A stretch of DNA of 64,000 bases, taken from the NCBI GenBank assembly GCA_017419405.1, contig JAFOLH010000008.1, positions 248,001-312,000 of the forward strand, given 5' to 3'. The stretch comes from Renibacterium sp. GTDB taxonomy: Bacteria > Actinomycetota > Actinomycetes > Actinomycetales > Micrococcaceae. Shown piece after piece: positions 23,230 through 32,417 of this stretch. The translations under genes and the position numbers were made by a program. Numbering within the stretch: the first letter of the stretch is position 1; each line of letters begins with the position of its first letter. Below the pieces are notes generated by a model, which worked only from the letters and a program-made list of their open reading frames with translations, searched no databases and was not told the origin of the DNA.

Positions 23230-24429
23230 ATGCCAGGTGTTCATTACAGCCGATCCGCTGAGGAAGTCGACCAAGACGTCGAGCGGATGACCAGCCGGCT
23301 GAGCTGGTTGGCCCAGGACGTCCAGCAGGCGCTCAACTTCCGGGAGCTGTTGACCTCCACCGGCGCCCGTCGTTGGTACACCGGCGCCGGCATCGCGGTC
23401 CTGGTCTTCGGCTTCAACAGCTGGCCGACGCTGTTCGACTCCGGCAAGCCGTTGGGCCTGGCGATCAGCTATGCCGTGATCTCGGTGCTGGCCCTGTGCC
23501 TCTTCATCGTGATCCCGCCACTGAGTTGGGCGCGCAGCGAGCCCTTCAAAATCGCGATTTGGAGCGTGTTGGCGGCCTTCGGCGTAGCCATGTTTTTGAT
23601 CGTCGGGCCATCCGGCGGTTGGTTCGCCACCTTTTTGACCGTGTGCGCCGGCATGCAGCAGCATCGGCGCAAGACCGCGCTGATCATCGTGGGTTCGGTT
23701 TCGGCGGCGTTGCTGGTCGCGGAACTGGTGCTGGGCCAGACGCTGGAGAACTCGATTGCGATGGCCGCCGTCTCCGGGTCCATCGGCTTGATGATGATCG
23801 CCTTCGGCCGGCAGATCGAAGCCCTGCGGGTACTCCGGGAAACCCAGCAGCGCCTGGCGGAGGTCGCGGTCAAGGAAGAACGCAGCCGGGTGGCCCGGGA
23901 CATGCACGACATCCTGGGCCATTCGCTCACCGTGATCGCGGTCAAGGCGGAATTGGCCGGCCGGCTCCTGGAGGTGTCCCCGGAGCGGGCGGCTGCGGAA
24001 ATCCACGACGTCGAAGAGCTGGCCCGCGGTGCGCTGGTCGATGTCCGGGCCACGGTGCGCGGCTACCGCGGGGTGAATGTGCTGACCGAATTGGCCAATG
24101 CCCGGAGCGCGTTGACCGCCGCCGGAATGGATGCCGAACTGCCCGGAGCCGCGGACGAGGTCCCGGCCAAATACCGGGAACTTTTCGGCTGGGTACTGCG
24201 CGAAGGGGTGACCAATATCGTGCGGCATTCCCAGGCGGGCAAAGTGCTGGTGACCATGGGGGCCGGATTCATCCAAATCGACGACGACGGCGCGGGCCTG
24301 TCCGCCCCGGGTCTCCCGGAGACCGGCAACGGCTTGGCCGGATTGCGCGAACGGGTGGCGGCGCAGAACGCCGCCCTGACCATTGGGCGCTCGGCCATGG
24401 GCGGCTTCCGCCTGCGAGTGGAACTCTGA
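23230..24429 (+). CDS. DesK-like sensor histidine kinase
   Basis: 399 residues. Five or six membrane segments fill about residues 50-195 with no large outside loop, so it probably senses the membrane itself or a ligand in it. HisKA_3 dimerisation helix has the phospho-His at 226 (RDMHDILGHSL); the ATPase part carries LREGVTNIVRHSQ and a GNGLAGLRERV box. Same group as Bacillus DesK and LiaS. Partner is the next gene. Confidence 0.92.
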   Translation: MPGVHYSRSAEEVDQDVERMTSRLSWLAQDVQQALNFRELLTSTGARRWYTGAGIAVLVFGFNSWPTLFDSGKPLGLAISYAVISVLALCLFIVIPPLSWARSEPFKIAIWSVLAAFGVAMFLIVGPSGGWFATFLTVCAGMQQHRRKTALIIVGSVSAALLVAELVLGQTLENSIAMAAVSGSIGLMMIAFGRQIEALRVLRETQQRLAEVAVKEERSRVARDMHDILGHSLTVIAVKAELAGRLLEVSPERAAAEIHDVEELARGALVDVRATVRGYRGVNVLTELANARSALTAAGMDAELPGAADEVPAKYRELFGWVLREGVTNIVRHSQAGKVLVTMGAGFIQIDDDGAGLSAPGLPETGNGLAGLRERVAAQNAALTIGRSAMGGFRLRVEL

Positions 24430-24452
24430 GCGCAAGAGGAAAGGTTGAAACC

Positions 24453-25061
24453 ATGATCCGGCTCTTGATCGCAGACGACCAGGCCCTGGTCCGGGGCGCG
24501 CTCGCCGCGCTGCTCGGCCTCGAATCGGACATCGAGGTGGTGGCCGAAGTGGGCCGCGGCGACGAAGTGGTGGCCGCAGCGTCGGCCGCGGCCGCGGAGG
24601 TGGCGCTGCTCGACGTCGAAATGCCGGGACTGGACGGGATCGCCGCGGCCGCGGCACTGCACGCTGCGATGCCGGATTGCCGGGTGCTGATGGTGACCAC
24701 TTTCGGCCGGCCGGGCTACCTCCGCCGGGCGATGCAGGCCGGCGCCAATGGATTCGTGGTCAAGGACACTCCGGCGAAGCAGCTGGCGGACGCGGTGCGC
24801 AAAGTCCACGCCGGGCTCCGGGTAGTGGACCCCACATTGGCTGCCGAGACGTTGACCAGCGGTGAGAGTCCGCTGACCGAACGGGAAACCGAGGTGCTGC
24901 GCGCGGCGGCCGGGGGCGGCACGGTCGCGGACATCGCGAAGGCGACGTTTTTGTCCGAAGGCACAGTGCGCAACTATCTTTCCAGTGCGATGGGGAAGAC
25001 CGGGGCCCGGACCCGCGGCGAAGCGGCGCACACCGCGGAAGCCAACGGTTGGCTGCTCTGA
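24453..25061 (+). CDS. NarL/FixJ-family response regulator (DesR-like)
   Basis: 202 residues. Receiver with DD at 9-10, phospho-acceptor D54 (LLDVEMPGLDG) and K102 (VVKDTPAKQL); LuxR-type helix-turn-helix in the last 60 residues (LTEREteVLRAA and SEGTVRNYLSSAMGK). GAGGAAAGG ribosome site. It likely binds the palindrome at 20790-20805 and controls the whole membrane protein-ABC-kinase-regulator operon. Confidence 0.93.
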   Translation: MIRLLIADDQALVRGALAALLGLESDIEVVAEVGRGDEVVAAASAAAAEVALLDVEMPGLDGIAAAAALHAAMPDCRVLMVTTFGRPGYLRRAMQAGANGFVVKDTPAKQLADAVRKVHAGLRVVDPTLAAETLTSGESPLTERETEVLRAAAGGGTVADIAKATFLSEGTVRNYLSSAMGKTGARTRGEAAHTAEANGWLL

Positions 25062-25248
25062 AAGGTCGTGAACTGCGGCGAATTGCGGTTATCACTTAAT
25101 GGTGATTACTTATCTTTCTGGAAATTCCGTGAATTAAATGAATTCCGGCAAAAGTCGCACACATTCCGGGTAATCTGTTTTTGGAATGTTTTGTGGCGCA
25201 GTTCACAGGGCCGATGGCCGGTGGGCTGCTGAGGCGGAAGGTTGCGGC

Positions 25249-26607
25249 GTGGTTGATTCGGCATGGAAGAAATGGGGCAGGAGAGTCGCGGCCACGGTTG
25301 CGGCGCTGTCGCTCGGCGCATCGGCGGCAGTGGTGGCGTCCGCTTCGGCGGATGCTGCGGCGGCACCGGCTGCGGTGGTCGGCAATTGGACGGACAATTT
25401 CGACGGCGGCGCGGGTGCGCGGCCCAATTCGCAGTTCTGGAACTTGGAAACCGGCGGTTCCGGCTGGGGAAACAACGAGCGGCAGTATTACACCAATAGC
25501 GCGGACAATTCGAAGTTGGACGGGAATGGGAATTTGGTCATTACCGCCCGACGGGACAATGCCGGCGGACTGAATTGTTTTTACGGCCCTTGCGAAGTGA
25601 CGTCGGCCCGGCTCAATTCCGCCGGCAAGATCTCCGCGAAATACGGTCGGGTGGAGGCCCGGATCAAGGTCCCGGGGCAAAAGGGCGTCTGGCCGGCCTT
25701 CTGGATGCTGGGCGAGGACATCGGATCGGCCGGCTGGCCGGCCTCCGGCGAAGTCGACATCATGGAGAACGTCGGGAACAACCCCAGCCAGCTGCTGGGC
25801 ACGGTGCACGGGCCGGGATACAGCGGAGGCAACGGCATCGGCGGCCAGATCAACAACGGCGCCCCGCTCGGCGACGCGTTCCACAATTACCGGGTGGACT
25901 GGGGGCCGGACCGGATCACCTGGTTCCTCGACGACAAGCCGTACCTGAGCGTCGGCAGAGAAGACCTCGGCGGCAAGCAATGGGTCTTCGACAAGCCGTT
26001 CTTCCTGATCCTGAACCTGGCCATCGGCGGCACCCTGGGCGGCTCGGTGGATCTGAATTCGATGCCGGCGCAAATGCTGGTCGACTACGTCAAGGTCACC
26101 GACCTCGGCGGGGTCAACCCGGTGAAATCGAATCCGCCGACGCACGGCGGTTCCGGTGGCGACCCGTGGGCCGGTTTGAACATCGAGTCCCCGGCAGTCT
26201 GGCTCAAGAGCGTTGCCGACGGCCAGGCCGTGGACGTGGACAGCAATGCGGCCAAACCCGAAGGCGCCCGGGTGAATGCCTGGGATTACAGCGCCGGCAA
26301 CAATCAGCGCTGGCAGATGTACCGCAAAGGGTCGGAGAACCGCTTCGTCTTCCGGAGCATCGGCTCGACCCTGGTCCTGGACAAGGCGATTTCCGGCAAC
26401 GAGATGCAGCAGTGGGGCTACGGCGGCGGCGCGAATCAGCAGTGGGTCTTCGCCGATGCGCCAGGCGGCAGCCAAGGGCAGATCCAGATCAAGAGCGGCC
26501 AGGACAATTCCTGCCTGACCAACAAGGGCCGCGGGCAGCAGATGCGCACCGAGTCCTGCCGCACTGGCGACCGCAACCAAATGTGGACCATCAACGACGC
26601 CCGATAG
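25249..26607 (+). CDS. secreted GH16 endo-beta-1,3-glucanase (laminarinase) with ricin-type lectin domain
   Basis: 452 residues from the GTG at 25249, preceded by GGAAGG. Signal peptide to about residue 36 (KKWGRR then a long Ala-rich core). The GH16 domain has the catalytic signature EVDIME with E168 as nucleophile, D170 and E173 as acid/base, and the beta-1,3-glucanase pattern WNLETGGSGWGNNERQYYT. A linker (HGGSGGDPW) leads to a ricin-B-like domain of about 130 residues with repeated NQRWQ, NQQWVF and NQMWTI motifs that should bind sugars. It probably degrades fungal or algal glucan. The 187-base AT-rich gap before it holds promoter-like sequence and a small ATCAC/GTGAT inverted repeat near 25093. 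Confidence 0.93.
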   Translation: MVDSAWKKWGRRVAATVAALSLGASAAVVASASADAAAAPAAVVGNWTDNFDGGAGARPNSQFWNLETGGSGWGNNERQYYTNSADNSKLDGNGNLVITARRDNAGGLNCFYGPCEVTSARLNSAGKISAKYGRVEARIKVPGQKGVWPAFWMLGEDIGSAGWPASGEVDIMENVGNNPSQLLGTVHGPGYSGGNGIGGQINNGAPLGDAFHNYRVDWGPDRITWFLDDKPYLSVGREDLGGKQWVFDKPFFLILNLAIGGTLGGSVDLNSMPAQMLVDYVKVTDLGGVNPVKSNPPTHGGSGGDPWAGLNIESPAVWLKSVADGQAVDVDSNAAKPEGARVNAWDYSAGNNQRWQMYRKGSENRFVFRSIGSTLVLDKAISGNEMQQWGYGGGANQQWVFADAPGGSQGQIQIKSGQDNSCLTNKGRGQQMRTESCRTGDRNQMWTINDAR

Positions 26608-26620
26608 CCCGGCGTCGGCC

Positions 26621-26650
26621 TTCCGCTCCCGGCTGCAGCCGGGAGCGGAA
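26621..26650. terminator. perfect 30-base palindrome, probable terminator
   Basis: Two 15-base arms (TTCCGCTCCCGGCTG and its complement) meet with no spacer 13 bases after the glucanase stop. No T run follows. Could also block read-through into dusB. Confidence 0.6.
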
Positions 26651-26732
26651 GCCGCGGTTGCGCGAAACCATTGCGACCGGCCCATTGCGGCAGGCTCGGT
26701 GCGGATTTTGACCGGTTTGAGAGAATAGCTCT

Positions 26733-27914
26733 GTGACTGTTGTAGATCTTCCCGCACCCACGGACCGGCTCGAGCTGCCTCCGTTGCGCCTCGGCAATAT
26801 CACCGTGGACACCCCGGTGGTGCTCGCCCCGATGGCCGGTATCACCAATACCGCATTCCGCCGGCTGTGCCGGGAATACGGCGGCGGACTGTATGTGGCC
26901 GAGATGGTCACCTCGCGTGCCCTGGTGGAACGGACGCCGGAGAGTTTGCGGATCATTTCGCACGACGCGGATGAGAAGGTCCGTTCCGTGCAGCTTTACG
27001 GGGTGGATCCGGTCACTGTGGGCCAGGCCGTGCGGATGCTGGTCGAGGAAAACCACGCGGACCACATCGATCTCAACTTCGGCTGCCCGGTGGCCAAGGT
27101 GACCCGGCGCGGCGGGGGAGCGGCGCTGCCCTGGAAGACCGAGCTCTTCGCCTCGATCGTGCGCACCGCAGTCCGCGAAGCGTCGAAGGGCGGTATCCCG
27201 CTCACGATCAAAATGCGCAAGGGCATCGACGAGGACCATCTGACCTATCTGGAGGCCGGGAAAATCGCCCGGGATTCCGGCGTCGCCGCGGTCGCGCTGC
27301 ACGGGCGCACCGCCTCGCAGTTCTACTCCGGCGTGGCCGATTGGTCTGCGATCGCCCGGTTGCGCGAAGCGTTGCCGGATGTCCCGGTGCTGGGCAACGG
27401 GGATATCTGGAGCGCCGAAGATGCGATCCGGATGGTGCGGGAGACCGGCGTCGACGGCGTGGTGATCGGCCGCGGCTGCCAGGGCCGACCGTGGCTGTTC
27501 GGCGATTTGATGGCCGCGTTCGACGGCGACTCCCGACGGTTCCGGCCCGGCTTGCAGCAAGTCTCGGACACCGTTTACCGGCATGCGCAGCTGCTCATCG
27601 AAACCTTCGGCGAGGAGGGGAAGGCGCTGCGGGACATCCGCAAACACATGGCCTGGTACTTCAAAGGCTATGTGGTGGGCGGTGAACTGCGGGCCAAGCT
27701 CGCCGCCGTGCCGACCCTTGCGGTGCTGCGCGAGCTGCTGGACCAACTCGATATGGAATCGCCTTATCCCGGGGTCGACGCCGAAGGGCCGCGTGGCCGG
27801 GCCGGCACCCCCAAGCGGACTGCACTGCCGAACAACTGGCTGGCGGACCGCGATCTGGACGCCGAGCAGCAGGCCAATATCGCGGCGGCGGAATTGGATG
27901 TTTCCGGTGGCTGA
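26733..27914 (+). CDS. dusB: tRNA-dihydrouridine synthase
   Basis: 393 residues. FMN enzyme that reduces uridines in the tRNA D-loop. TIM-barrel motifs: APMAGITNTAFRRLCREYGGGLYVAEM, then HIDLNFGCPVAKV with the catalytic Cys, and GNGDIWSAEDAIRM and IGRGCQGRPWLF for phosphate binding. About 40 residues longer at the C-terminus than E. coli DusB. GTG start; AGAAT sits 6 bases upstream, as in leaderless genes. The 3' end overlaps dgt. Confidence 0.93.
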   Translation: MTVVDLPAPTDRLELPPLRLGNITVDTPVVLAPMAGITNTAFRRLCREYGGGLYVAEMVTSRALVERTPESLRIISHDADEKVRSVQLYGVDPVTVGQAVRMLVEENHADHIDLNFGCPVAKVTRRGGGAALPWKTELFASIVRTAVREASKGGIPLTIKMRKGIDEDHLTYLEAGKIARDSGVAAVALHGRTASQFYSGVADWSAIARLREALPDVPVLGNGDIWSAEDAIRMVRETGVDGVVIGRGCQGRPWLFGDLMAAFDGDSRRFRPGLQQVSDTVYRHAQLLIETFGEEGKALRDIRKHMAWYFKGYVVGGELRAKLAAVPTLAVLRELLDQLDMESPYPGVDAEGPRGRAGTPKRTALPNNWLADRDLDAEQQANIAAAELDVSGG

Positions 27915-29181
27915 AATCGTGGCGGAGACTTCGCAGACCACCGGCTATTCGGCCCCGGACGCCGAACGGTTCGTCCAGGAACCGGCCAAGAAAAGCTACC
28001 GCAGCCCGTTCGAGCGGGACCGCGCCCGGGTGCTGCATTCGTCGGCGCTGCGCCGGCTCGGCGCCAAGACCCAAGTAGTAGCTCCGGACACCGACGATTT
28101 CGTGCGCACCCGGCTCACCCACTCGCTGGAAGTCGCCCAAGTCGGCCGGGAACTGGGCCGGGTGCTCGGCTGCGATCCGGACGTCGTGGACACTGCCTGC
28201 TTGGCCCATGATCTGGGCCATCCGCCGTTCGGGCACAATGGCGAATCCGCGCTGAACGACCTGGCGCACGCGATCGGCGGATTCGAAGGGAACGCGCAGA
28301 CCCTGCGGTTGTTGACCCGGTTGGAGCCCAAGGTGTTCACTGCCGAAGGATTGCCGGCCGGGCTGAACCTGAGCCGGGCGAGCCTGGACGCCGCCTGCAA
28401 GTACCCGTGGTCCGCGGCCGATGCTCCGGTGATCCATGGCCACCGGACCAGCAAATTCGGGGTCTATGCCGATGACGAGCCGATATTCAACTGGCTCCGC
28501 GAAGGCGCCCCGGCAGGGCACAGCTGCATTGAAGCCCAGGTGATGGACTTGGCCGACGACATCTCGTATTCGGTCCACGACGTCGAAGACGCGATTGTGG
28601 CCGGCCACTTCCAACTGTCCTTCCTGGACCAGCCGGAGACCCGGAGCCGGGTGATCGGTTATACCCGGCAGTGGTACTTGCCGCACGCCGAGGAAGCGGA
28701 AATCGATGCGGCCCTGGCCCGCCTGGAAGCAACCGAGGTCTGGGTCCGCGACGCCGACGGTTCCCGGGCTTCGATGGCCGGATTGAAGAACATGACCAGC
28801 CAACTGATCGGCCGGTTCTGCCAAAGCGCTCTGGACACCACCCGGGCGATCTACGGACCGGACCCGCTGACCAGGTTCGCCGCCGACGTCGTGGTCCCGG
28901 CGGAGACCGTGCACGAGATCGCCGCGATGAAAGGCCTGGCCACCACGTTCGTGATGACCAGCGAAAACCGGCAGCCGATCTACCAGCGGCAGCAGGAGGT
29001 CCTGCACGAGCTGGTCGCGGTGTTGGCGGCCGGTGGCGACCGGCATCTGGAGAAGATGTTCGCCGCGGACTGGCGCGAGGCGGCGGACGACGCCGGCCGG
29101 TTGCGCGCCGTGATCGACCAGGTGGCTTCGCTCACCGATGTCTCGGCATTGGCCTGGCACCAGCGGCTAACCGCGGGTTAG
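27898..29181 (+). CDS. dgt: deoxyguanosinetriphosphate triphosphohydrolase-like HD protein
   Basis: 427 residues from the ATG at 27898; a GTG at 27907 also works and both overlap the end of dusB. RLTHSLEVAQ and HDLGHPPFGHNGE are the HD-domain metal ligands; YRSPFERDRARVLHSSALRRL is the usual start of Dgt-like proteins. It cleaves triphosphate from dNTPs, which fits its place between dusB and dnaG, an order common in actinobacteria. Confidence 0.92.
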   Translation: MFPVAEIVAETSQTTGYSAPDAERFVQEPAKKSYRSPFERDRARVLHSSALRRLGAKTQVVAPDTDDFVRTRLTHSLEVAQVGRELGRVLGCDPDVVDTACLAHDLGHPPFGHNGESALNDLAHAIGGFEGNAQTLRLLTRLEPKVFTAEGLPAGLNLSRASLDAACKYPWSAADAPVIHGHRTSKFGVYADDEPIFNWLREGAPAGHSCIEAQVMDLADDISYSVHDVEDAIVAGHFQLSFLDQPETRSRVIGYTRQWYLPHAEEAEIDAALARLEATEVWVRDADGSRASMAGLKNMTSQLIGRFCQSALDTTRAIYGPDPLTRFAADVVVPAETVHEIAAMKGLATTFVMTSENRQPIYQRQQEVLHELVAVLAAGGDRHLEKMFAADWREAADDAGRLRAVIDQVASLTDVSALAWHQRLTAG

Positions 29182-29343
29182 CCATTGTCCATCCGCGACA
29201 TTTCCTGGTGCTGAAGTAACCCTTGCGACAGCTGAGTTGCCTGCCACCTCCGCTTGGCCGGCAAGTGTCGTCAAAGGAAAGTCGGCTGGGCGCTGATCCT
29301 GGGCTTGGCGCGGCTTGTCGTGCCCTTGGCATAAACTCGAGCT

Positions 29344-31218
29344 GTGGCCGGACTGATCAAACATGAAGATATCGAGGAACTCCGCGCCCGCACTGACATC
29401 AAAGAGGTCGTCGAGAGCTATGTGACGCTCAAAAGCGCCGGGATCGGATCCTGGAAGGGACTGTGCCCGTTCCACGACGAACGCAGCCCTTCGTTCAACG
29501 TCCGGCCGCAAGCCGGGCGTTACCACTGCTTCGGTTGCGGCGAGGGCGGCGACGTGATTTCGTTCCTGCAGAAGGTGGACCACCTCTCCTTCACCGAAGC
29601 GGTGGAAAAGCTGGCGGCCCGGATCGGTTTCGAGCTGCATTACGAAGACGGCGGTTCCGGCCCGCGCCGCGAAGAAACCGGACGCCGGCAGCGGCTGCTC
29701 GATGCGCACAAGATCGCGGCGGAATTCTTCCGGGACCAGCTGCTCAGCCCCGCCGCCGCAGCAGGCCGGCAATTCCTCTCCGGACGGGGCTTCGACCGGG
29801 CGGCAGCGGAACAGTTCGGCGTCGGCTTCGCCCCGCAGGGCTGGGATGCCCTGCTCAAGCATCTGCGCGGCCGCGGATTCACCGATGAAGAACTCCGGTT
29901 GACCGGGATGTTCTCCACCGGGAATTCCGGGGACCGGTTGTTCGACCGGTTCCGCGGCCGGTTGATCTGGCCGATCCGGGACATCGCCGGGGAGACCATC
30001 GGCTTCGGCGCCCGGAAGCTCTTCGACGACGATCAGGGTCCCAAGTACTTGAACACCCCGGAGACCATCCTGTACAAGAAGTCGCAGGTGCTCTATGGGA
30101 TCGACCTGGCGAAGAAGGCGATCGCCAAGGACCGCCAGCTCGTGGTGGTGGAGGGCTACACCGATGTGATGGCCTGCCACCTTTCCGGGGTGGGCACTGC
30201 GGTCGCCACCTGCGGAACCGCTTTCGGCGAGGACCACATCAAGGTGGCCCGCAGGCTGCTCTCCGACGACGGCACCGGTGGTGAGGTGATTTTCACCTTC
30301 GACGGCGATGCGGCCGGGCAGAACGCCGCGTTGAAGGCGTTCAGCCTGGATCAGCGTTTCGTGGCGCAGACTTTCGTGGCGGTGGAGCCCAGCGGCAAGG
30401 ACCCCAACGACCTCCGGCAGTCCGGTGGCTCCGAAGCGGTGCAGGCGTTGATCGGGTCCCGGCGTCCGCTCTTCGAATTCGCCATCCGCTCGACGCTCGC
30501 CAAATTCGATCTGAGCACCGTGGAGGGCCGGGTGCAGGGGCTCCGCGCCGCAGCACCGGTGGTCGCCGAGATCCGGGACGGCTCGACGCGGGTGGGCTAC
30601 AGCCAGGAATTGGCGGGATGGCTGGGCATCGCGGACCCGAACGAAGTGCTCCGCGCCGTCAACAATGCCGCGAAGAGCCGTTCCCGTGTGGCCCAGCATG
30701 CCGACCCGGCCGGGAAACCGGCTGAAGAAACCGCCGGGACGGCGCCTGGTTTCAGCCGCCCCGATCCGCGGGACCCGGCCGCCCGGATGGAACGGCAGGG
30801 CCTCGAGGTGGTTTTGCAGCAGCCGGCTTTGCTGACCGCAGACGATTGGCTGCGCTTCGGCGGAATCCAGTTCGCGGTGCCGGCCTACCGCGCAGTGCAC
30901 GAGGCGATCCGGGCTGCCGGGCAACCCGAGTCGGGGGACTGGCTCCAGGCAGTCACCGAGGAAGCTCCCGAGCCGCTGCGCCCCTTGGTGTCCGAACTGG
31001 CAGTCACCCCGTTGCCCGCGGTGAATGAGGAAGGACTCAAGAATTATTGCCGCTCGATGCTGCGCAGCCTCTTCGAAATGCAGTTGACCCGGACCAAAGC
31101 CGAGAAGATCGGCGCCTTGCAGCGGATGGACTCGGCTGCGGACCCGGCGGGGTACCAACAGCTGCAACGGGAACTCATGGAGCTGGAGATGCAACGCCGG
31201 GCGTTGCGCGAAGAGTAG
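29344..31218 (+). CDS. dnaG: DNA primase
   Basis: 624 residues. Zinc finger of CHC2 type (C41, H44, C62, C65: CPFH and YHCFGCGEGGD), the catalytic core with TOPRIM motifs (VVVEGYTDVMACHLSG, then FTFDGDAAGQNA) and a C-terminal helicase-binding region after a Pro/Ala linker near 455-480. GTG start with TAAACT ending six bases upstream, so leaderless expression is likely. The 162-base gap before it shows nothing else. Confidence 0.96.
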   Translation: MAGLIKHEDIEELRARTDIKEVVESYVTLKSAGIGSWKGLCPFHDERSPSFNVRPQAGRYHCFGCGEGGDVISFLQKVDHLSFTEAVEKLAARIGFELHYEDGGSGPRREETGRRQRLLDAHKIAAEFFRDQLLSPAAAAGRQFLSGRGFDRAAAEQFGVGFAPQGWDALLKHLRGRGFTDEELRLTGMFSTGNSGDRLFDRFRGRLIWPIRDIAGETIGFGARKLFDDDQGPKYLNTPETILYKKSQVLYGIDLAKKAIAKDRQLVVVEGYTDVMACHLSGVGTAVATCGTAFGEDHIKVARRLLSDDGTGGEVIFTFDGDAAGQNAALKAFSLDQRFVAQTFVAVEPSGKDPNDLRQSGGSEAVQALIGSRRPLFEFAIRSTLAKFDLSTVEGRVQGLRAAAPVVAEIRDGSTRVGYSQELAGWLGIADPNEVLRAVNNAAKSRSRVAQHADPAGKPAEETAGTAPGFSRPDPRDPAARMERQGLEVVLQQPALLTADDWLRFGGIQFAVPAYRAVHEAIRAAGQPESGDWLQAVTEEAPEPLRPLVSELAVTPLPAVNEEGLKNYCRSMLRSLFEMQLTRTKAEKIGALQRMDSAADPAGYQQLQRELMELEMQRRALREE

Positions 31219-31341
31219 GGCGGCCGAGCACGCCCGCACAAATAGAGCTCGGAATTCGTCTCCGAACCGCCACATCCAACACTCCAGGCTCAGCTTTCAC
31301 ACGATCTGTTCTGGCGTGTTCCGAGCACCGCGGTTCTCGAT

Positions 31342-31370
31342 TTCACAGAGCTGAAATCCTTTGTTAGAGT
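31342..31370 (+). promoter_or_regulatory. promoter of tRNA-Asn
   Basis: TTCACA (31342-31347) and TAGAGT (31365-31370) are 17 bases apart, with the tRNA starting 15 bases later. The 120 bases between dnaG and this promoter show nothing else. Confidence 0.6.
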
Positions 31371-31384
31371 AGTACTCGCTTCAT

Positions 31385-31457
31385 TCCTCCTTAGCTCAAT
31401 TGGCAGAGCATTCGACTGTTAATCGAAGGGTTGCTGGTTCAAGTCCAGCAGGAGGAG
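31385..31457 (+). tRNA. tRNA-Asn (GTT)
   Basis: 73 bases with a perfect 7-bp acceptor (TCCTCCT with AGGAGGA), D-arm AGCTCAATTGGCAGAGC, anticodon GTT at 31418-31420 and T-arm GCTGGTTCAAGTCCAGC. G discriminator; no CCA is encoded. Confidence 0.97.
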
Positions 31458-31468
31458 CGAAATACCCC

Positions 31469-31512
31469 AAAAGGGCCTCTGATCAGCGGAAACGTTGTTC
31501 AGGGGTCCTTTT
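31469..31512 (+). terminator. terminator after tRNA-Asn
   Basis: Imperfect stem whose ends are AAAAGG and CCTTTT, with 14 of 17 bases paired across an 10-base centre, ending in TTTT. Directly downstream of the tRNA. Confidence 0.75.
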
Positions 31513-31612
31513 GCTTGGTGGTCGGGGCCGGATAGTTCCGGAATAGGCACTGGCCAGAAAGCTCAAACGAGTTGAGCGTGCTGTCGCCAAGGTCAGGCGA
31601 AACCATGCAAAA

Positions 31613-31662
31613 CGGGTCTCCTTCGGTGACCGACAGCCGCGCCGGTCACCGAAGAAGACCCG
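31613..31662 (-). terminator. terminator of the DUF4190/MmpS-like gene
   Basis: 20-base arms with one mismatch (CGGGTCT at the outer end, GGTGACCG at the inner end) around a 10-base loop, 9 bases past the minus-strand stop. It also separates that gene from the tRNA transcript. Confidence 0.65.
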
Positions 31663-31671
31663 ATACTGGAA

Positions 31672-32316
31672 CTACTTACTTGATCCGGAGCACGAAATGA
31701 TCGAGTCGCCGGACTTCTTCGACACGCTCTGCCCGTCGATGAAGATCTCGCAGGCGAAATTCCCCTTGGTCAGAAGATCAGCCGGGACCAGGCTGATCGA
31801 GGCGAAGGTCGATCCGGTGAACGTGATTTCCTTCTCCCACGTCCCTTGAACCGGAGCGTTTTCGGTTCCTTGTGCGACGTTGTAGTCGGCCTTCGCCGGA
31901 TGGTCGGCGGTAACGACGTACTTGACCTTTACCTCTTTATTGAGGTCGGCTGCAACCGAACTCATTCCGGAGCTCGCTGAGTCCAGTGAGTCCTTGACTG
32001 AGTTCAAGAAGGCAAGGGACACCAGAATGACAATGGTCGCAATGATTGCCCCGAGCACGCTGAGGATGAGTCCTGCGATTGCTTTGCTCTTGCCTTTGGC
32101 CTTTTTGACGAGCGCGATGATTGCCAAAATGATGCCGACGAGCGCGACTAGGAAAACAATCTGGTTGATCACCGGTATGAAAGCGACGACGATGCTCACA
32201 ATGCCGAGCACCAGTGCTGCGGTTGCCAGCCCTGAGCCAGATCGGGGGACTTCTTGCGGGGCCTGGGCCGGCTGCTGGAACGGGGCAGGCGGAGGCGGTG
32301 GAAGTTGCTCGGACAT
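31672..32316 (-). CDS. membrane protein, DUF4190-like N-terminal part with MmpS-like outer domain
   Basis: 214 residues. A Pro/Gln-rich cytoplasmic tail, then hydrophobic segments at about 28-50, 52-68 and 77-100 (SGLATAALVLGIVSIVVAF marks DUF4190), then a 110-residue outer domain whose VKYVVTADHPAKADYNVAQGTEN and late Cys pair (FACEIF..SIISCSG) match the MmpS/lipoprotein-like beta fold. The outer domain probably binds a lipid or supports an exporter, but no MmpL partner is near. ATG with GAAAGG. Lower GC than its neighbours, a mild hint of transfer. Confidence 0.75.
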   Translation of the reverse strand: MSEQLPPPPPAPFQQPAQAPQEVPRSGSGLATAALVLGIVSIVVAFIPVINQIVFLVALVGIILAIIALVKKAKGKSKAIAGLILSVLGAIIATIVILVSLAFLNSVKDSLDSASSGMSSVAADLNKEVKVKYVVTADHPAKADYNVAQGTENAPVQGTWEKEITFTGSTFASISLVPADLLTKGNFACEIFIDGQSVSKKSGDSIISCSGSSK

Positions 32317-32364
32317 CGAGAACCTTTCGTAAATTCATCGGATTAAAGCTTGAGATAGAAAGGT

Positions 32365-32393
32365 ATCTGGATATTTCCTGAAAATCTAGTCAA
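32365..32393 (-). promoter_or_regulatory. promoter of the DUF4190/MmpS-like gene
   Basis: On the minus strand TTGACT (32393-32388) and CCAGAT (32370-32365) are 17 bases apart, 49 bases before the ATG. A perfect 12-base palindrome ACCACGCGTGGT (32404-32415) sits just upstream and may be an operator. Confidence 0.5.
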
Positions 32394-32417
32394 CGAGTTT
32401 CGTACCACGCGTGGTGC

